Source: Beggiatoa sp.
GTDB lineage: Bacteria; Pseudomonadota; Gammaproteobacteria; Beggiatoales; Beggiatoaceae
DNA: 41,324 bases
Direction: 5' to 3'
Assembly (NCBI GenBank): GCA_003245895.1
Contig: QKBZ01000257.1
Span: forward strand, 1 to 41,324
Position 1 is the stretch's first letter. Each line of letters begins with the position of its first letter. This document shows positions 27,441 to 35,870 of the stretch, in pieces. The notes under the pieces were generated by a model. The model saw only the letters and a program-made list of their open reading frames with translations. It made no database searches and was not told the origin of the DNA. The position numbers were made by a program, and so were the translations under genes.

Positions 27441-28259
27441 ATGCCTATTTGTTTGCAACAGCCGCATGTGATGGGAATTTTAAATGTGACACCGGATTCG
27501 TTTTCCGATGGCGGTCGCTTTGTGCAGTTGGAGGCGGCGTTGCAACAAGCGCGGCAAATGGTTGAGGAGGGGGCGACGATTTTAGATATTGGTGGCGAGT
27601 CAACGCGGCCTAATTCTGACGGGGTGAGTGAGCAGTTAGAGTTAGATCGGGTGATGCCAGTGGTGGAGCGAGTGCAGGCTGAGTTGCCGGTGGCGATTTC
27701 GGTGGACACCATGAAACCAGCGGTGATGCGGGCGGCGATTGCGTCCGGTGTGGAGATGATTAATGATGTGTTGGCTTTGCAGGCTGAGGGGGCTGTGGAG
27801 GCGGTAGCGGCTTCTGACAGTGTGCAAGTGTGTTTGATGCATATGAAGGGAGAGCCACGCACCATGCAGCAGCAGCCGGAGTATGCTTCGGTGGTGGCTG
27901 AGGTGAAGGATTTTTTATTGGCGCGGGCAGCGTGTTGTGAGGTGGCGGGGATTGGCGCGGATCGGATTGTGTTAGATATTGGTTTCGGCTTTGGTAAAAC
28001 GCCTGCGCATAATGTGCAGTTGGTGAAAGCGTTGTCTGAGTTTACTGCGTTGCCGTATCCGTCGTTGTTGGGGGTGTCGCGTAAGTCTACTTTAGGGGCG
28101 ATTACGGGTAAGCCGGTGGATGGGCGTTTGTATGCGGGGTTGGCAATGGCGACCTTGGGGTTTTATCAGGGGGTGAAGATTGTGCGCACGCATGATGTGG
28201 CGGCGACGGTGGATGTGTTGAGGATGGTGAGGGCGGTGTTGGGGGAGGTGGAGATATAG
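27441..28259 (+). CDS. folP: Dihydropteroate synthase
   Basis: A 272-residue enzyme that joins 6-hydroxymethyl-dihydropterin pyrophosphate to p-aminobenzoate in folate synthesis and is the sulfonamide target. Signatures: HVMGILNVTPDSFSDGG (9-25), GATILDIGGESTRPN, SVDTMKPAVMRAAI, LMHMKGEPRTMQ, DIGFGFGKTPAHN and LLGVSRKS, followed by a late RTHDVAAT. All substrate-binding blocks are present. The coding strand is strikingly G-rich, with GAG, GTG, TTG and GCG favoured, unlike ftsH upstream, which uses GAA and CGT. glmM, its common downstream neighbour, is absent. Its ribosome binding site lies in the terminator just upstream. Confidence 0.96.
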   Translation: MPICLQQPHVMGILNVTPDSFSDGGRFVQLEAALQQARQMVEEGATILDIGGESTRPNSDGVSEQLELDRVMPVVERVQAELPVAISVDTMKPAVMRAAIASGVEMINDVLALQAEGAVEAVAASDSVQVCLMHMKGEPRTMQQQPEYASVVAEVKDFLLARAACCEVAGIGADRIVLDIGFGFGKTPAHNVQLVKALSEFTALPYPSLLGVSRKSTLGAITGKPVDGRLYAGLAMATLGFYQGVKIVRTHDVAATVDVLRMVRAVLGEVEI

Positions 28260-28610
28260 GGTTATTAGGCTTAAACCCGATGCTTTTTATGTAACTTTTC
28301 CCAAATTTTAGCTTTTAATGGGGCGGTTGGTTTTTGTGCTAAACGACCTTTTTAAATAGGTCTTTGCCTTGTTCGTAATTCATTGAACAACTTAACAATT
28401 ATGGAATAATTGTATTAATAGGTGGGTTATACCAACGATTTTACTTTACAGAAGAAAAGTAAGTATTTACAATAGATGGGTTAATTTTCAGATATATAAA
28501 AATGTGCAGGGGAGACACTCAATGAAGAGTGTCGCATGTAATCCTGCACCTACGACAATAATTTTAGCTGTTTTTTATCATTTGTCAATATATTTTTAAT
28601 GGAGTGATTT
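28260..28610. other. AT-rich intergenic region with one repeat
   Basis: These 351 nt are AT-rich and non-coding. A GTAGG-headed palindrome lies at 28504-28553, just ahead of the Abi-like gene. A promoter for that gene should lie between the repeat and 28611; none is obvious. Confidence 0.5.
28504..28553 (-). repeat. GTAGG-headed nested palindrome, GTGCAGG type
   Basis: Outer arms GTGCAGG (28504-28510) and CCTGCAC (28543-28549), inner arms GACACTC (28514-28520) and GAGTGTC (28527-28533). Read on the minus strand it starts GTAGGTGCAGG, so the same head carries yet another stem. It marks the left border of the accessory cluster. Confidence 0.75.
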
Positions 28611-29300
28611 ATGAAAAATCAAGCAATTAGAGCAGCTTTACCTCATTCACAACTAGCATTTTACGAAAAAATGGAAACTGAACAAGGTGTTGATGCACTG
28701 GACCTCTATTTTTGGAATAGCCGTTTATCAGGTGCTTTCTGGTTCCCTTTAGAAATATGTGAATATGTGACTAAAAGTGCTGTAGTGAAAGCACTTAATA
28801 ATACTTATGGTGAAACATGGTTCTCTCATAAAGGCTTTGAAAAAACATTTAAAACCCCCAAAAACCACAAAAAATCAAAAAGCCTTGAGGTTTTAGAAAA
28901 AATCATAAATGAAATAAAGGAGAAAAACCCTAAAATAACACAAAATCAAGAAATTGAACCAGAAAAAATTATTACCAATCTTACTTTAGGTTTTTGGTGC
29001 CATATGTTTGCCCCCCATACTCTAGGCTTTATATGGAATTCACAATTAAAAATTGTATTGCCAAATATGGATTTTGATAATCTTTCGATGGAGCAATGTA
29101 TAAAAAAAATCTATCATGAATTAAATGAGATAAGAATTTTAAGAAATAAAATTGCCCATCATGAACACATTATAGATCGTAATTTAACACAAGATTATCA
29201 AAATATTATAACTATGATAGGGTTTTACAATAAAGATACACAGCAAGAAGTGGAAGCATTACAAACAATAACAGAAATTATTGAAGAAAATATTTTCTAG
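28611..29300 (+). CDS. Abi_2-like HEPN-domain protein, probable abortive-infection RNase
   Basis: A 229-residue protein matching the Abi-like (Abi_2/AbiD/F) family in layout: SRLSGAFWFPLEICEYVTKSAVVKAL early, LGFWCHMF in the middle and a C-terminal HEPN motif RILRNKIAHHEH with the RNxxxH core R178-N179-H183. HEPN proteins of this kind are metal-independent RNases that block phage growth by cutting host or phage RNA. A linker of Lys/Glu-rich residues (80-120) is low-complexity. The gene is much more AT-rich than the flanking core genes (AAA, ATT, GAA heavy), a sign of transfer. It converges on an HNH nuclease gene 19 nt away. No antitoxin is seen. Confidence 0.78.
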   Translation: MKNQAIRAALPHSQLAFYEKMETEQGVDALDLYFWNSRLSGAFWFPLEICEYVTKSAVVKALNNTYGETWFSHKGFEKTFKTPKNHKKSKSLEVLEKIINEIKEKNPKITQNQEIEPEKIITNLTLGFWCHMFAPHTLGFIWNSQLKIVLPNMDFDNLSMEQCIKKIYHELNEIRILRNKIAHHEHIIDRNLTQDYQNIITMIGFYNKDTQQEVEALQTITEIIEENIF

Positions 29301-29303
29301 TGT

Positions 29304-29342
29304 AAGTTAAGAAGCTTATTTATAGAGTAGGCTTCTTAACTT
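29304..29342. terminator. Shared hairpin at convergent gene ends
   Basis: AAGTTAAGAAGC (29304-29315) pairs perfectly with GCTTCTTAACTT (29331-29342), with T-rich sequence after each arm. It sits after the Abi-like stop and overlaps the last codons of the HNH gene (stop at 29320), so it probably ends both transcripts. Confidence 0.7.
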
Positions 29343-30072
29343 TATTTTCTTTAATAATTTCTCGTAATTCTTCTATACTAAGACATTCTTTTTTACTATG
29401 AAGCATTAAATGGCAATTTGGACAAACGGGTATTAAATCAGTTTCTGGGTTTAGCACATATTCTTTTTTATATTGAGAAACAGGTATTTTATGATGCACA
29501 TGAATTTTATATTGCCCAATTTTTCCATATACCTTTTCAAAATCAAATCCACATACTTGGCAGTGATAACCATATTTTTCTAAACAAATTTTTCTAGCAT
29601 GCCTATCTCTTTCATAAGCATTAATGATAACTTGCCTACAAGCTCCTTCTATTATTATTTTATCTGGCTCTACAATTTCTTCTGGCAAATAGGTGTCACT
29701 TTCTGTTTTTTCTTTTATTTCTAGCAATGCTTCTCTTAATTCTTCTCTTAGTATCCAATTAAATTTTGTTTTTTCTTGACATCCTGCAAAAGGGATATGC
29801 CATAATCTTTTAGTTCCGTCATCCCTTTCAGGTATTTTAATTTCAGGATGTTTTTTAATAATACGCTTACTAAAGTTAGGAATAAGTAAATTTAACTCCC
29901 CATGATTCTTATAACCTAGTGCAAGCGCAATTTCCTTACCAGAAGCTTCATTTCTGTCTTGTTTTAATAAAAAATTAAAAACAGCAAAAACTTTTTCGTT
30001 CATCAACTGTTGATCTTGTAAGATTTTTAACCAAAGTTCTTTGTTAATATTGATTTCTTGATCTTGAAACAT
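29320..30072 (-). CDS. HNH endonuclease, McrA-like
   Basis: A 250-residue protein. The C-terminal half is a textbook HNH with zinc cysteines: YGYHCQVCGFDFEKVYG (C171, C174), IHVHHKIPVSQ (H193, H194), and VCPNCHLMLH (C217, C220, H225). This arrangement is common in McrA-type, modified-DNA-dependent nucleases. The N-terminal 130 residues are helical and may read DNA, but I do not recognise them. Likely role: restriction of phage or modified DNA, inferred from family and company. AGGATTT lies upstream of ATG 30072. The gene follows the glycine-rich membrane gene by 29 nt on the same strand. AT-rich, like its neighbours. Confidence 0.8.
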   Translation of the reverse strand: MFQDQEININKELWLKILQDQQLMNEKVFAVFNFLLKQDRNEASGKEIALALGYKNHGELNLLIPNFSKRIIKKHPEIKIPERDDGTKRLWHIPFAGCQEKTKFNWILREELREALLEIKEKTESDTYLPEEIVEPDKIIIEGACRQVIINAYERDRHARKICLEKYGYHCQVCGFDFEKVYGKIGQYKIHVHHKIPVSQYKKEYVLNPETDLIPVCPNCHLMLHSKKECLSIEELREIIKENKVKKPTL

Positions 30073-30101
30073 ATCTAAATCCTAAATTTTGTTCGTAATT
30101 T

Positions 30102-30656
30102 TTATTTTTTTTGACCATGATATTCTACATCCGCCTCCAAATCCTCAATAGCCGCCACAATTAAAATATTAAGACGCTTTAAATAATCAAGTCGTTCAGA
30201 CTCTGCTTTAACAGAAGGATACGCCTCAATTTCCGCTTCAATCTTTGTATGTTTATCTCGTATCGAGGCTAATAATTCATCTTTCTTTTTAATAAGCAAG
30301 CGTTTATTACGTTGTGCTGCCCAAGCGTAACCACCAACACCTAACAACACAGCAGGCGCAGCTAAAACAGCTATTCCCGCAGCCATACCACCACCAATTA
30401 AACCACCTGCGGCAGCAAGGGCAGATGTCATGCCAGCAGCAGATAAACCTGTGATACCCGCATAATATAATCCGGCAAAACCAATCACACCACCTGTACT
30501 AATGCCACCCGCCGCAATAAGTGCCTCATTAATATCTTTTTCTGTAGAAGCTGTTCGTTCTTTATCATTTAATGCTTCTTCTGCTTCCGCGTTTAATTTT
30601 TCGATAGGTTTTAAGGCATCATTATTTTTATAAATTGGCTCTTTATCAGAACTCAT
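30102..30656 (-). CDS. Glycine-rich membrane protein with coiled coil; unknown
   Basis: A 184-residue protein with no family I can name. Residues 1-44 are charged and helical. Residues 45-114 form a continuous Gly/Ala-rich hydrophobic stretch (IAAGGISTGGVIGFAGLYY through LLGVGGYAWAA) with GxxxG and GGG motifs, enough for two or three packed membrane helices. Residues 115-180 are charged and heptad-like, likely a cytoplasmic coiled coil. A pore, a membrane sensor or an assembly scaffold are all possible. AGGAT lies 7 nt before ATG 30656. First gene of a likely two-gene operon with the HNH nuclease. Its location and AT richness suggest a defence or accessory role, but that is inference. Confidence 0.7.
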   Translation of the reverse strand: MSSDKEPIYKNNDALKPIEKLNAEAEEALNDKERTASTEKDINEALIAAGGISTGGVIGFAGLYYAGITGLSAAGMTSALAAAGGLIGGGMAAGIAVLAAPAVLLGVGGYAWAAQRNKRLLIKKKDELLASIRDKHTKIEAEIEAYPSVKAESERLDYLKRLNILIVAAIEDLEADVEYHGQKK

Positions 30657-30790
30657 TTTATATCCTATTAATTAGAAAATAATTTTGTATTTTATCTCTT
30701 ATAACGCCATCTAATATAGATAGCAATAGGTCAAACGTAAAATCTATAGCTAACATACTTAAAATCGACGAGACGGCATGCAAGGTTCAT

Positions 30791-30823
30791 GGCGGATGAC
30801 GGCTTGCGCCTTATCCGCCCTAC
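30791..30823 (-). repeat. REP-like palindrome at the right border of the accessory cluster
   Basis: Minus strand GTAGGGCGGATAAGGCGCAA then GCCGTCATCCGCC, nearly the same as 4864-4896. The surrounding 30657-31049 region is otherwise AT-rich and non-coding. Confidence 0.85.
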
Positions 30824-30968
30824 CTCATAAGCATTTTTTTATCCACCTTACAATTAACCCCAATATTAATTCAAAAAATCATTAAATCTAACCCCAACAT
30901 TTCAGCAAACTAACTAATAGCATAACACTACGTTTACACAATCAAGCTGCACGATAAAGCCGAGAATA

Positions 30969-30977
30969 TGTTATGAT
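30969..30977 (+). promoter_or_regulatory. Candidate extended -10 element for the Roadblock gene
   Basis: TGTTATGAT fits an extended -10 (TGn-TATGAT). No good -35 is visible at the right distance. It would give a transcript start about 65 nt before ATG 31050. Confidence 0.3.
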
Positions 30978-31049
30978 GCGGCTCAAACAGGGCATTTAGC
31001 ACGCCTTGTTGAACCAAACCATCAAACCTTATTGGGAGCTTTGCGCCAG

Positions 31050-31409
31050 ATGAAAGAGGCTATATCGATATTAACAGAAATAGATGGCTTTATTGCCTCC
31101 GCAGTTGTTGACTCAACCACCGGCATGATTCTTTGGTCTAAAGCACAGGATAACTTTGCAATTGAAATGGCAGCCGCCGCAAACACCGAAGTGGTGAAAG
31201 CCAAACTGCGTGCTATGAGTGAAGTGGGTTTAGATCACGAGCAAATTGAGGACATCTTAATTAGCTTAAGCACTCAATACCATTTGATTCGCCCGCTGAA
31301 ATCTAACCCTTTAATCTTCATCTATTTGGCGGTCTCTAACAAAGGTGAAAACCTTGCTATGAGCCGGTTGAAAATGAAGAAAGCTGAAGAATCAATTAAA
31401 AGCCTTTAA
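31050..31409 (+). CDS. Roadblock/LC7-domain protein
   Basis: A 119-residue single-domain protein of the MglB/LC7 fold. The family signatures are easy to see: IDGFIASAVVDSTTGMIL, AAANTEVVKAKLRAM, EQIEDILISLSTQYHLIRPL and a final short helix. Roadblock proteins regulate small Ras-like GTPases, as GAP-like (MglB), GEF-like or scaffold partners, and dimerise. The Ras-like GTPase at 326-832 is a natural candidate partner, though 30 kb away. I chose ATG 31050 (GGGAG 11 nt upstream). An in-frame TTG at 31032 would add 6 residues but has no ribosome binding site. A terminator follows. Confidence 0.85.
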   Translation: MKEAISILTEIDGFIASAVVDSTTGMILWSKAQDNFAIEMAAAANTEVVKAKLRAMSEVGLDHEQIEDILISLSTQYHLIRPLKSNPLIFIYLAVSNKGENLAMSRLKMKKAEESIKSL

Positions 31410-31428
31410 GGCATCAGCTAAGCTGGGG

Positions 31429-31464
31429 AAAAGGGACGTGAGGCAAAAAACGCATCCCTTTTTT
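31429..31464 (+). terminator. Intrinsic terminator of the Roadblock gene
   Basis: AAAAGGGA (31429-31436) pairs with TCCCTTTT (31455-31462); ACG inside can add pairs. A T run of six ends the element. It separates this gene from the convergent truB end. Confidence 0.75.
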
Positions 31465-31528
31465 ACACAATCCTACCCCCACGTATAGATTGACGCATCC
31501 AAGAATGCGTAACATTCCCCAGCCTATC

Positions 31529-32452
31529 CTATAGGTTTAACAAGCGCTTAGGCATCAACGCCCCTTCGTGCTTCATCTCACCTAAACCTAAAAACCGCGC
31601 AGACTCCTCACCCTCCGCAAACACCCGCACCACACTCCCGCCAACCAACTGAACTTCCGGCACTAACACCGTCTGCCCATGACATAAACGGGTGGCTAAA
31701 TCCGGTGCTAAAGTCACACTCGGAAACTGTGGCAACGCAGTTTCTAATGGCAGTAAATGCTCATCTAAGCCCGCTACACCGTCTTGATCAAAACAGTCTT
31801 GCAACTGCTCTAAAGTCACCATGTCCCGATACTGACCTACCGCTACACGCCGCAAAGCCGTGATATGCGCGCCACAACCTAAAGTCTCGCCGATGTCCTC
31901 TGCCAAGGTACGCACATAAGTCCCCTTGGAACAACGCACATAAAAGCGCAGCTTATCCGCCGTCCACGACAACAAACGCAATTCCTCAATCTGAATCGAC
32001 CGCGCCTCACGTTCCACCGTTTTGCCCTGACGCGCCAAACTGTACAAAGTTTGACCTTGATGCTTTAACGCGGAATACATCGGCGGCACCTGTTCTTGTG
32101 CGCCAAGAAAGCCTTGCAACAACTCAATTAACTGCGCCTCGTTTAACTCCGGCACGTCCCGCTGTAGCAACACCTCGCCCTCAGCATCCGCCGTGGTCGT
32201 GGTTACACCAAGCTGACATTCCGCTTCATACGCCTTATCTGCAGACAACAAAAAGCCTGACAACTTAGTGGCCTCGCCAAAACAAACAGGCAATAAACCA
32301 GTGGCTAAATTATCTAAACTGCCAGTATGACCCGCTTTCTGCGCTTGAAACAAACGCTTAGCCTTTTGTAGCGCGGCGTTAGAACTAATGCCTAGCGGTT
32401 TATCTAGCAATAAAATGCCATGCACGGGACGACCGCGCGCTGCTTTTTTCAT
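31529..32452 (-). CDS. truB: tRNA pseudouridine(55) synthase
   Basis: A 307-residue enzyme that converts U55 of the tRNA T loop to pseudouridine. The catalytic block GHTGSLDNLATGLLP carries the active-site Asp (about 47), preceded by DKPLGISSN. The RCSKGTYVRTLAEDIG and LRRVAVGQY motifs and a C-terminal PUA domain follow. It is the last gene of the rimP operon, starting 6 nt after rbfA. The usual next gene, rpsO, is not here: the Roadblock gene converges on it. No strong Shine-Dalgarno, consistent with coupling to rbfA. Confidence 0.96.
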   Translation of the reverse strand: MKKAARGRPVHGILLLDKPLGISSNAALQKAKRLFQAQKAGHTGSLDNLATGLLPVCFGEATKLSGFLLSADKAYEAECQLGVTTTTADAEGEVLLQRDVPELNEAQLIELLQGFLGAQEQVPPMYSALKHQGQTLYSLARQGKTVEREARSIQIEELRLLSWTADKLRFYVRCSKGTYVRTLAEDIGETLGCGAHITALRRVAVGQYRDMVTLEQLQDCFDQDGVAGLDEHLLPLETALPQFPSVTLAPDLATRLCHGQTVLVPEVQLVGGSVVRVFAEGEESARFLGLGEMKHEGALMPKRLLNL

Positions 32453-32458
32453 GAGCGG

Positions 32459-32839
32459 TTAATCTTTTGGTTCTTCGGGATCGGATTTTTCAGGACTGAC
32501 AGACTCAATTAAAGCCGACAAACGACTGCCGTATTCAATAGACTCGTCATAGAAAAACAATAAACGGGGTGTGTGACGCATATTGCGGATGCGTTGCGAT
32601 AAATGATGGCGTAACTCGCCCGCCGCTTCATTCAACTGCAAGCAAATATGCTTATGATCTTGCTGTGCATTTAAGCTAGTGACATAGACTTTCGCTTGTT
32701 TTAAATCGGGCGAAACATCTACAGAGGACACCGTGATCAAGCCTAAACTGGGAATGGATAATTCACGGCGAATAATATCAGCGAGTTCCCGTTGCAGTAA
32801 CTCGCTGACCCGTTGGGTACGACTAAATTCTTTTGGCAT
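32459..32839 (-). CDS. rbfA: 30S ribosome-binding factor A
   Basis: A 126-residue KH-type protein needed for 16S 5'-end maturation and cold growth. Signatures: RTQRVSELLQRELADIIRREL, LITVSSVDVSPDLKQAKVYV, RHHLSQRIRNMRHTPRLLFFYDES. It follows infB by 53 nt and precedes truB by 6 nt, the classic order. Confidence 0.95.
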   Translation of the reverse strand: MPKEFSRTQRVSELLQRELADIIRRELSIPSLGLITVSSVDVSPDLKQAKVYVTSLNAQQDHKHICLQLNEAAGELRHHLSQRIRNMRHTPRLLFFYDESIEYGSRLSALIESVSPEKSDPEEPKD

Positions 32840-32892
32840 GGCAAAGCCTCATGTAGCACAGCGGCTACATGCGCTCCGCTGTGCTGAAAAAT

Positions 32893-35694
32893 CTAAATAG
32901 AACGGGCTACACTGACGCGCTCGTAAACCTCAATTTGGTCGCCGACTTTCACATCATTGTAGTTTTTCACCCCAATACCGCACTCAGTACCTGATTTCAC
33001 CTCAGATACGTCGTCTTTAAAGCGGCGCAGTGATTCTAATTCACCTTCGTAAATCACCACGTTATCGCGTAACACGCGGATCGGGTTGCTACGTTTCACC
33101 GTACCATCAACCACTAAGCAGCCTGCAACCGCGCCAAACTTAGGCGAACGGAACACATCACGCACTTCTGCCAAGCCAATGATTTCTTCGCGAATTTCAG
33201 GTGCTAACATACCACTTAAGGCTTGTTTCACTTCTTCAATCGCTTCGTAAATCACGCTGTAGTAGTGTAAATCGACGCTTTCTTCATTGATCACGCGCCG
33301 TGCACTGGCATCCGCCCGCACGTTAAAGCCGATCAGAATCGCGCCAGAGGCCACTGCTAAGTTCACGTCAGATTCGGTGATACCACCCACGCCACTGGCG
33401 ACGATGTTAACCCGTACTTCGCTGTTAGACAGTTTGCGCAAGGACTCGCTTAAGGCTTCCACCGAACCATTCACATCGGCTTTTAACACGATATTGAGGC
33501 TGGAGGTTTCGCCCGCTTCCATTTGTGAAAACACGTTTTCCAGCTTGGCTGCTTGTTGACGCGCTAACTTCACATCACGGAACTTACCTTGACGGAATAA
33601 GGCAATCTCACGCGCTTTACGCTCATCAGGCACTACAATCGCGTCATCACCGGCTAATGGGGTATCAGACAAACCTAATACTTCCACTGGAATAGAAGGC
33701 CCTGCCGAATCCACTTGCTTGCCGTGCTCGTCTAACATCGCACGCACACGACCAAACACTTGACCGGTTAATAAGATGTCGCCTTTGCGTAAAGTACCTT
33801 GTTGAATCAAGATAGAAGCAACCGCACCGCGTCCTTTATCTAAACGCGATTCAATCACTACGCCACGCGCTGCGCCGTCAAATACAGTGGTCAGTTCTAA
33901 TACTTCTGCTTGTAACAAGATAGCTTCTAATAAGTTGTCGATACCTTCGCCACTTTTCGCTGAAACGTGTACAAACATGGTATCGCCGCCCCATTCTTCG
34001 GGCACAACTTCTTTCGCAGATAATTCTTGCTTCACGCGCTCAGGGTCTGCGCCTGGCTTGTCGATTTTGTTCACCGCAACCACCATCGGCACACCGGCTG
34101 CTTTCGCATGCTGGATAGCTTCTAAGGTTTGCGGTTTCACGCCATCATCAGCCGCCACCACCAGAATCACAATATCCGTGACCTTAGCACCACGCGCACG
34201 CATTGCAGTAAACGCTTCGTGACCGGGGGTGTCTAAGAAACAGATAGAGCCGCGCTCTAATTCAACGTGATACGCACCGATATGCTGGGTAATGCCACCG
34301 GCTTCGCCTTCTACCACTTTCGCAGTACGGATATAGTCCAGCAGCGAGGTTTTACCATGGTCAACGTGACCCATAATGGTTACAACCGGCGCACGCGAAC
34401 TGTGCTCACCGTCATGATCAGGATTTAACGCTAATTCGTCTTCTAAGGCATTTTCATTCAGCAGTTTTGCTTTATGCCCCATTTCTTCCACCACAATGGC
34501 GGCAGTTTCCTGATCGATGACCTGATTAATGGTGACCATGCTGCCCATAGTGATCATAGCTTTGATCACTTCAGCCGCTTTCACCGACATTTTCTGTGCT
34601 AAATCGCCTACCGTAATGGTTTCAGGTAAGGCCACTTCACGAATGATAGGGGCTGTCGGCTTGGTAAAGCCATGTTGCTGCTCAGGTTGTTTGCCGCGTC
34701 GGCTACGCTTACGGTTACGACCGCTGCCTTGCGTTTCTTGGCGTTCAAACTTATTGCCGCGATCATCACCACCGCGTGCACTGCTTTTGCCAGATTTGCC
34801 ATCCTTACCACCACTACTGCTACTACCACCACCGGTTTTTCCACCACCGGAACGGGCTGCGGGTGCTTTCTTAGGCGGTTTGGCAACTTTGCTCAGCTTT
34901 TTATCGCTTAATTCGTCCAAATCGTCATCATCATTTAAGATGCGAGTAGCGGGTTTCGCGCGGGCAGTTGGTTGTTGCGGTTGCGCGGGTTGCACGGGTT
35001 TTTTAGTCGGGGCCGTCGCCTCGGTTTTCTTCTGCTGCGTTTTCACGTCCTTGGCATCTGATGGTTGTTTTGACTGAGAGGGCTGTTCAGCGGTCTTGGC
35101 TGTTGCTTCAGCAGAGACTTGAGCAGCATCGGCTGCGGCTTTTTGTTGTTGCACTTGTTTCGCTTCTGCTTCTAAACGGGCTTTTTCTTCAGCCGCCACT
35201 TTGGCTTCCGCCGCTAAGCGAGCTTCTTCTTCAGCGCGGGCTTTGGCTTCTGCCTCGGCGCGTGCTTTAGCTTCCACTTCTGCTTGCTGACGTTTTAATT
35301 CAGCTTCAACGTCGCGTTGGGCGGCTTCTAAGCGTTCTTTTTCGCTTTGTAAACGCTCTTCATCTGCTTTAGAAGGGCGTTTGACATAAGTACGTTTTTT
35401 GCGCACTTCAACACTCACCGTTTTTTGCTTACCTTGCGCACCGGTAGGAACACGAATTTCGCTATGTGTTTTACGCTTCAAGGTAATTTTCGTGGGTTCG
35501 TTAGTGTTGGCATTGTCAACAGCTTCTTTGCCATGCGATTGGCGCAAATGGGTTAAAAGCTGCAACTTTTCTTGATCATTAATGTTGTCATCTGCTGCTT
35601 TCGCAGACAGACCGGCTTCTCCTAGTTGTGCCAGCAGACGTTCTATCGGAATACCGACCGTATCGGCGAATTGTCTTACAGTTACTTGTGCCAT
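32893..35694 (-). CDS. infB: Translation initiation factor IF-2
   Basis: A 933-residue GTPase that delivers initiator tRNA to the 30S subunit and promotes subunit joining. The first 50 residues are an IF2_N domain ([21 protein letters not shown]), followed by a long Lys/Glu/Ala coiled region, a second IF2_N domain near 390, and the GTPase with GHVDHGKTS (about 440), DTPGHEAF (about 487) and NKID (about 541). Domains II-IV complete it. The true start is ATG 35694 (MAQVTV); the frame is open a further 27 codons upstream but those residues are not family sequence. An in-frame internal start giving IF2-beta is possible, not shown. It follows nusA after a 176-nt gap. Confidence 0.96.
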   Translation of the reverse strand: MAQVTVRQFADTVGIPIERLLAQLGEAGLSAKAADDNINDQEKLQLLTHLRQSHGKEAVDNANTNEPTKITLKRKTHSEIRVPTGAQGKQKTVSVEVRKKRTYVKRPSKADEERLQSEKERLEAAQRDVEAELKRQQAEVEAKARAEAEAKARAEEEARLAAEAKVAAEEKARLEAEAKQVQQQKAAADAAQVSAEATAKTAEQPSQSKQPSDAKDVKTQQKKTEATAPTKKPVQPAQPQQPTARAKPATRILNDDDDLDELSDKKLSKVAKPPKKAPAARSGGGKTGGGSSSSGGKDGKSGKSSARGGDDRGNKFERQETQGSGRNRKRSRRGKQPEQQHGFTKPTAPIIREVALPETITVGDLAQKMSVKAAEVIKAMITMGSMVTINQVIDQETAAIVVEEMGHKAKLLNENALEDELALNPDHDGEHSSRAPVVTIMGHVDHGKTSLLDYIRTAKVVEGEAGGITQHIGAYHVELERGSICFLDTPGHEAFTAMRARGAKVTDIVILVVAADDGVKPQTLEAIQHAKAAGVPMVVAVNKIDKPGADPERVKQELSAKEVVPEEWGGDTMFVHVSAKSGEGIDNLLEAILLQAEVLELTTVFDGAARGVVIESRLDKGRGAVASILIQQGTLRKGDILLTGQVFGRVRAMLDEHGKQVDSAGPSIPVEVLGLSDTPLAGDDAIVVPDERKAREIALFRQGKFRDVKLARQQAAKLENVFSQMEAGETSSLNIVLKADVNGSVEALSESLRKLSNSEVRVNIVASGVGGITESDVNLAVASGAILIGFNVRADASARRVINEESVDLHYYSVIYEAIEEVKQALSGMLAPEIREEIIGLAEVRDVFRSPKFGAVAGCLVVDGTVKRSNPIRVLRDNVVIYEGELESLRRFKDDVSEVKSGTECGIGVKNYNDVKVGDQIEVYERVSVARSI

Positions 35695-35870
35695 ATTACT
35701 TCTCTGTGATCCAGTTATCCGTGAGTCGCCATCAGCTTCGTCTGCCGAACCATCCCTAGTGTGCGGTAGGCACAATGGCCTGTTGACACTCGCCTGACGG
35801 TGTTAGCGTTATTTAGTCAGTCATGACCGACTCCTTAACGTGGCTAACGAACAACTGAGGGGCGCAAAAA

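Noticed and set aside
34529-35077. 182-codon plus-strand frame inside infB
   Set aside because: Antisense to the low-complexity IF-2 linker; Leu/Pro/Ser-rich translation is typical of a shadow frame.
35695-35775. N-terminal extension of IF-2
   Set aside because: The extra 27 residues are unlike the family; [10 protein letters not shown] is the standard N terminus.
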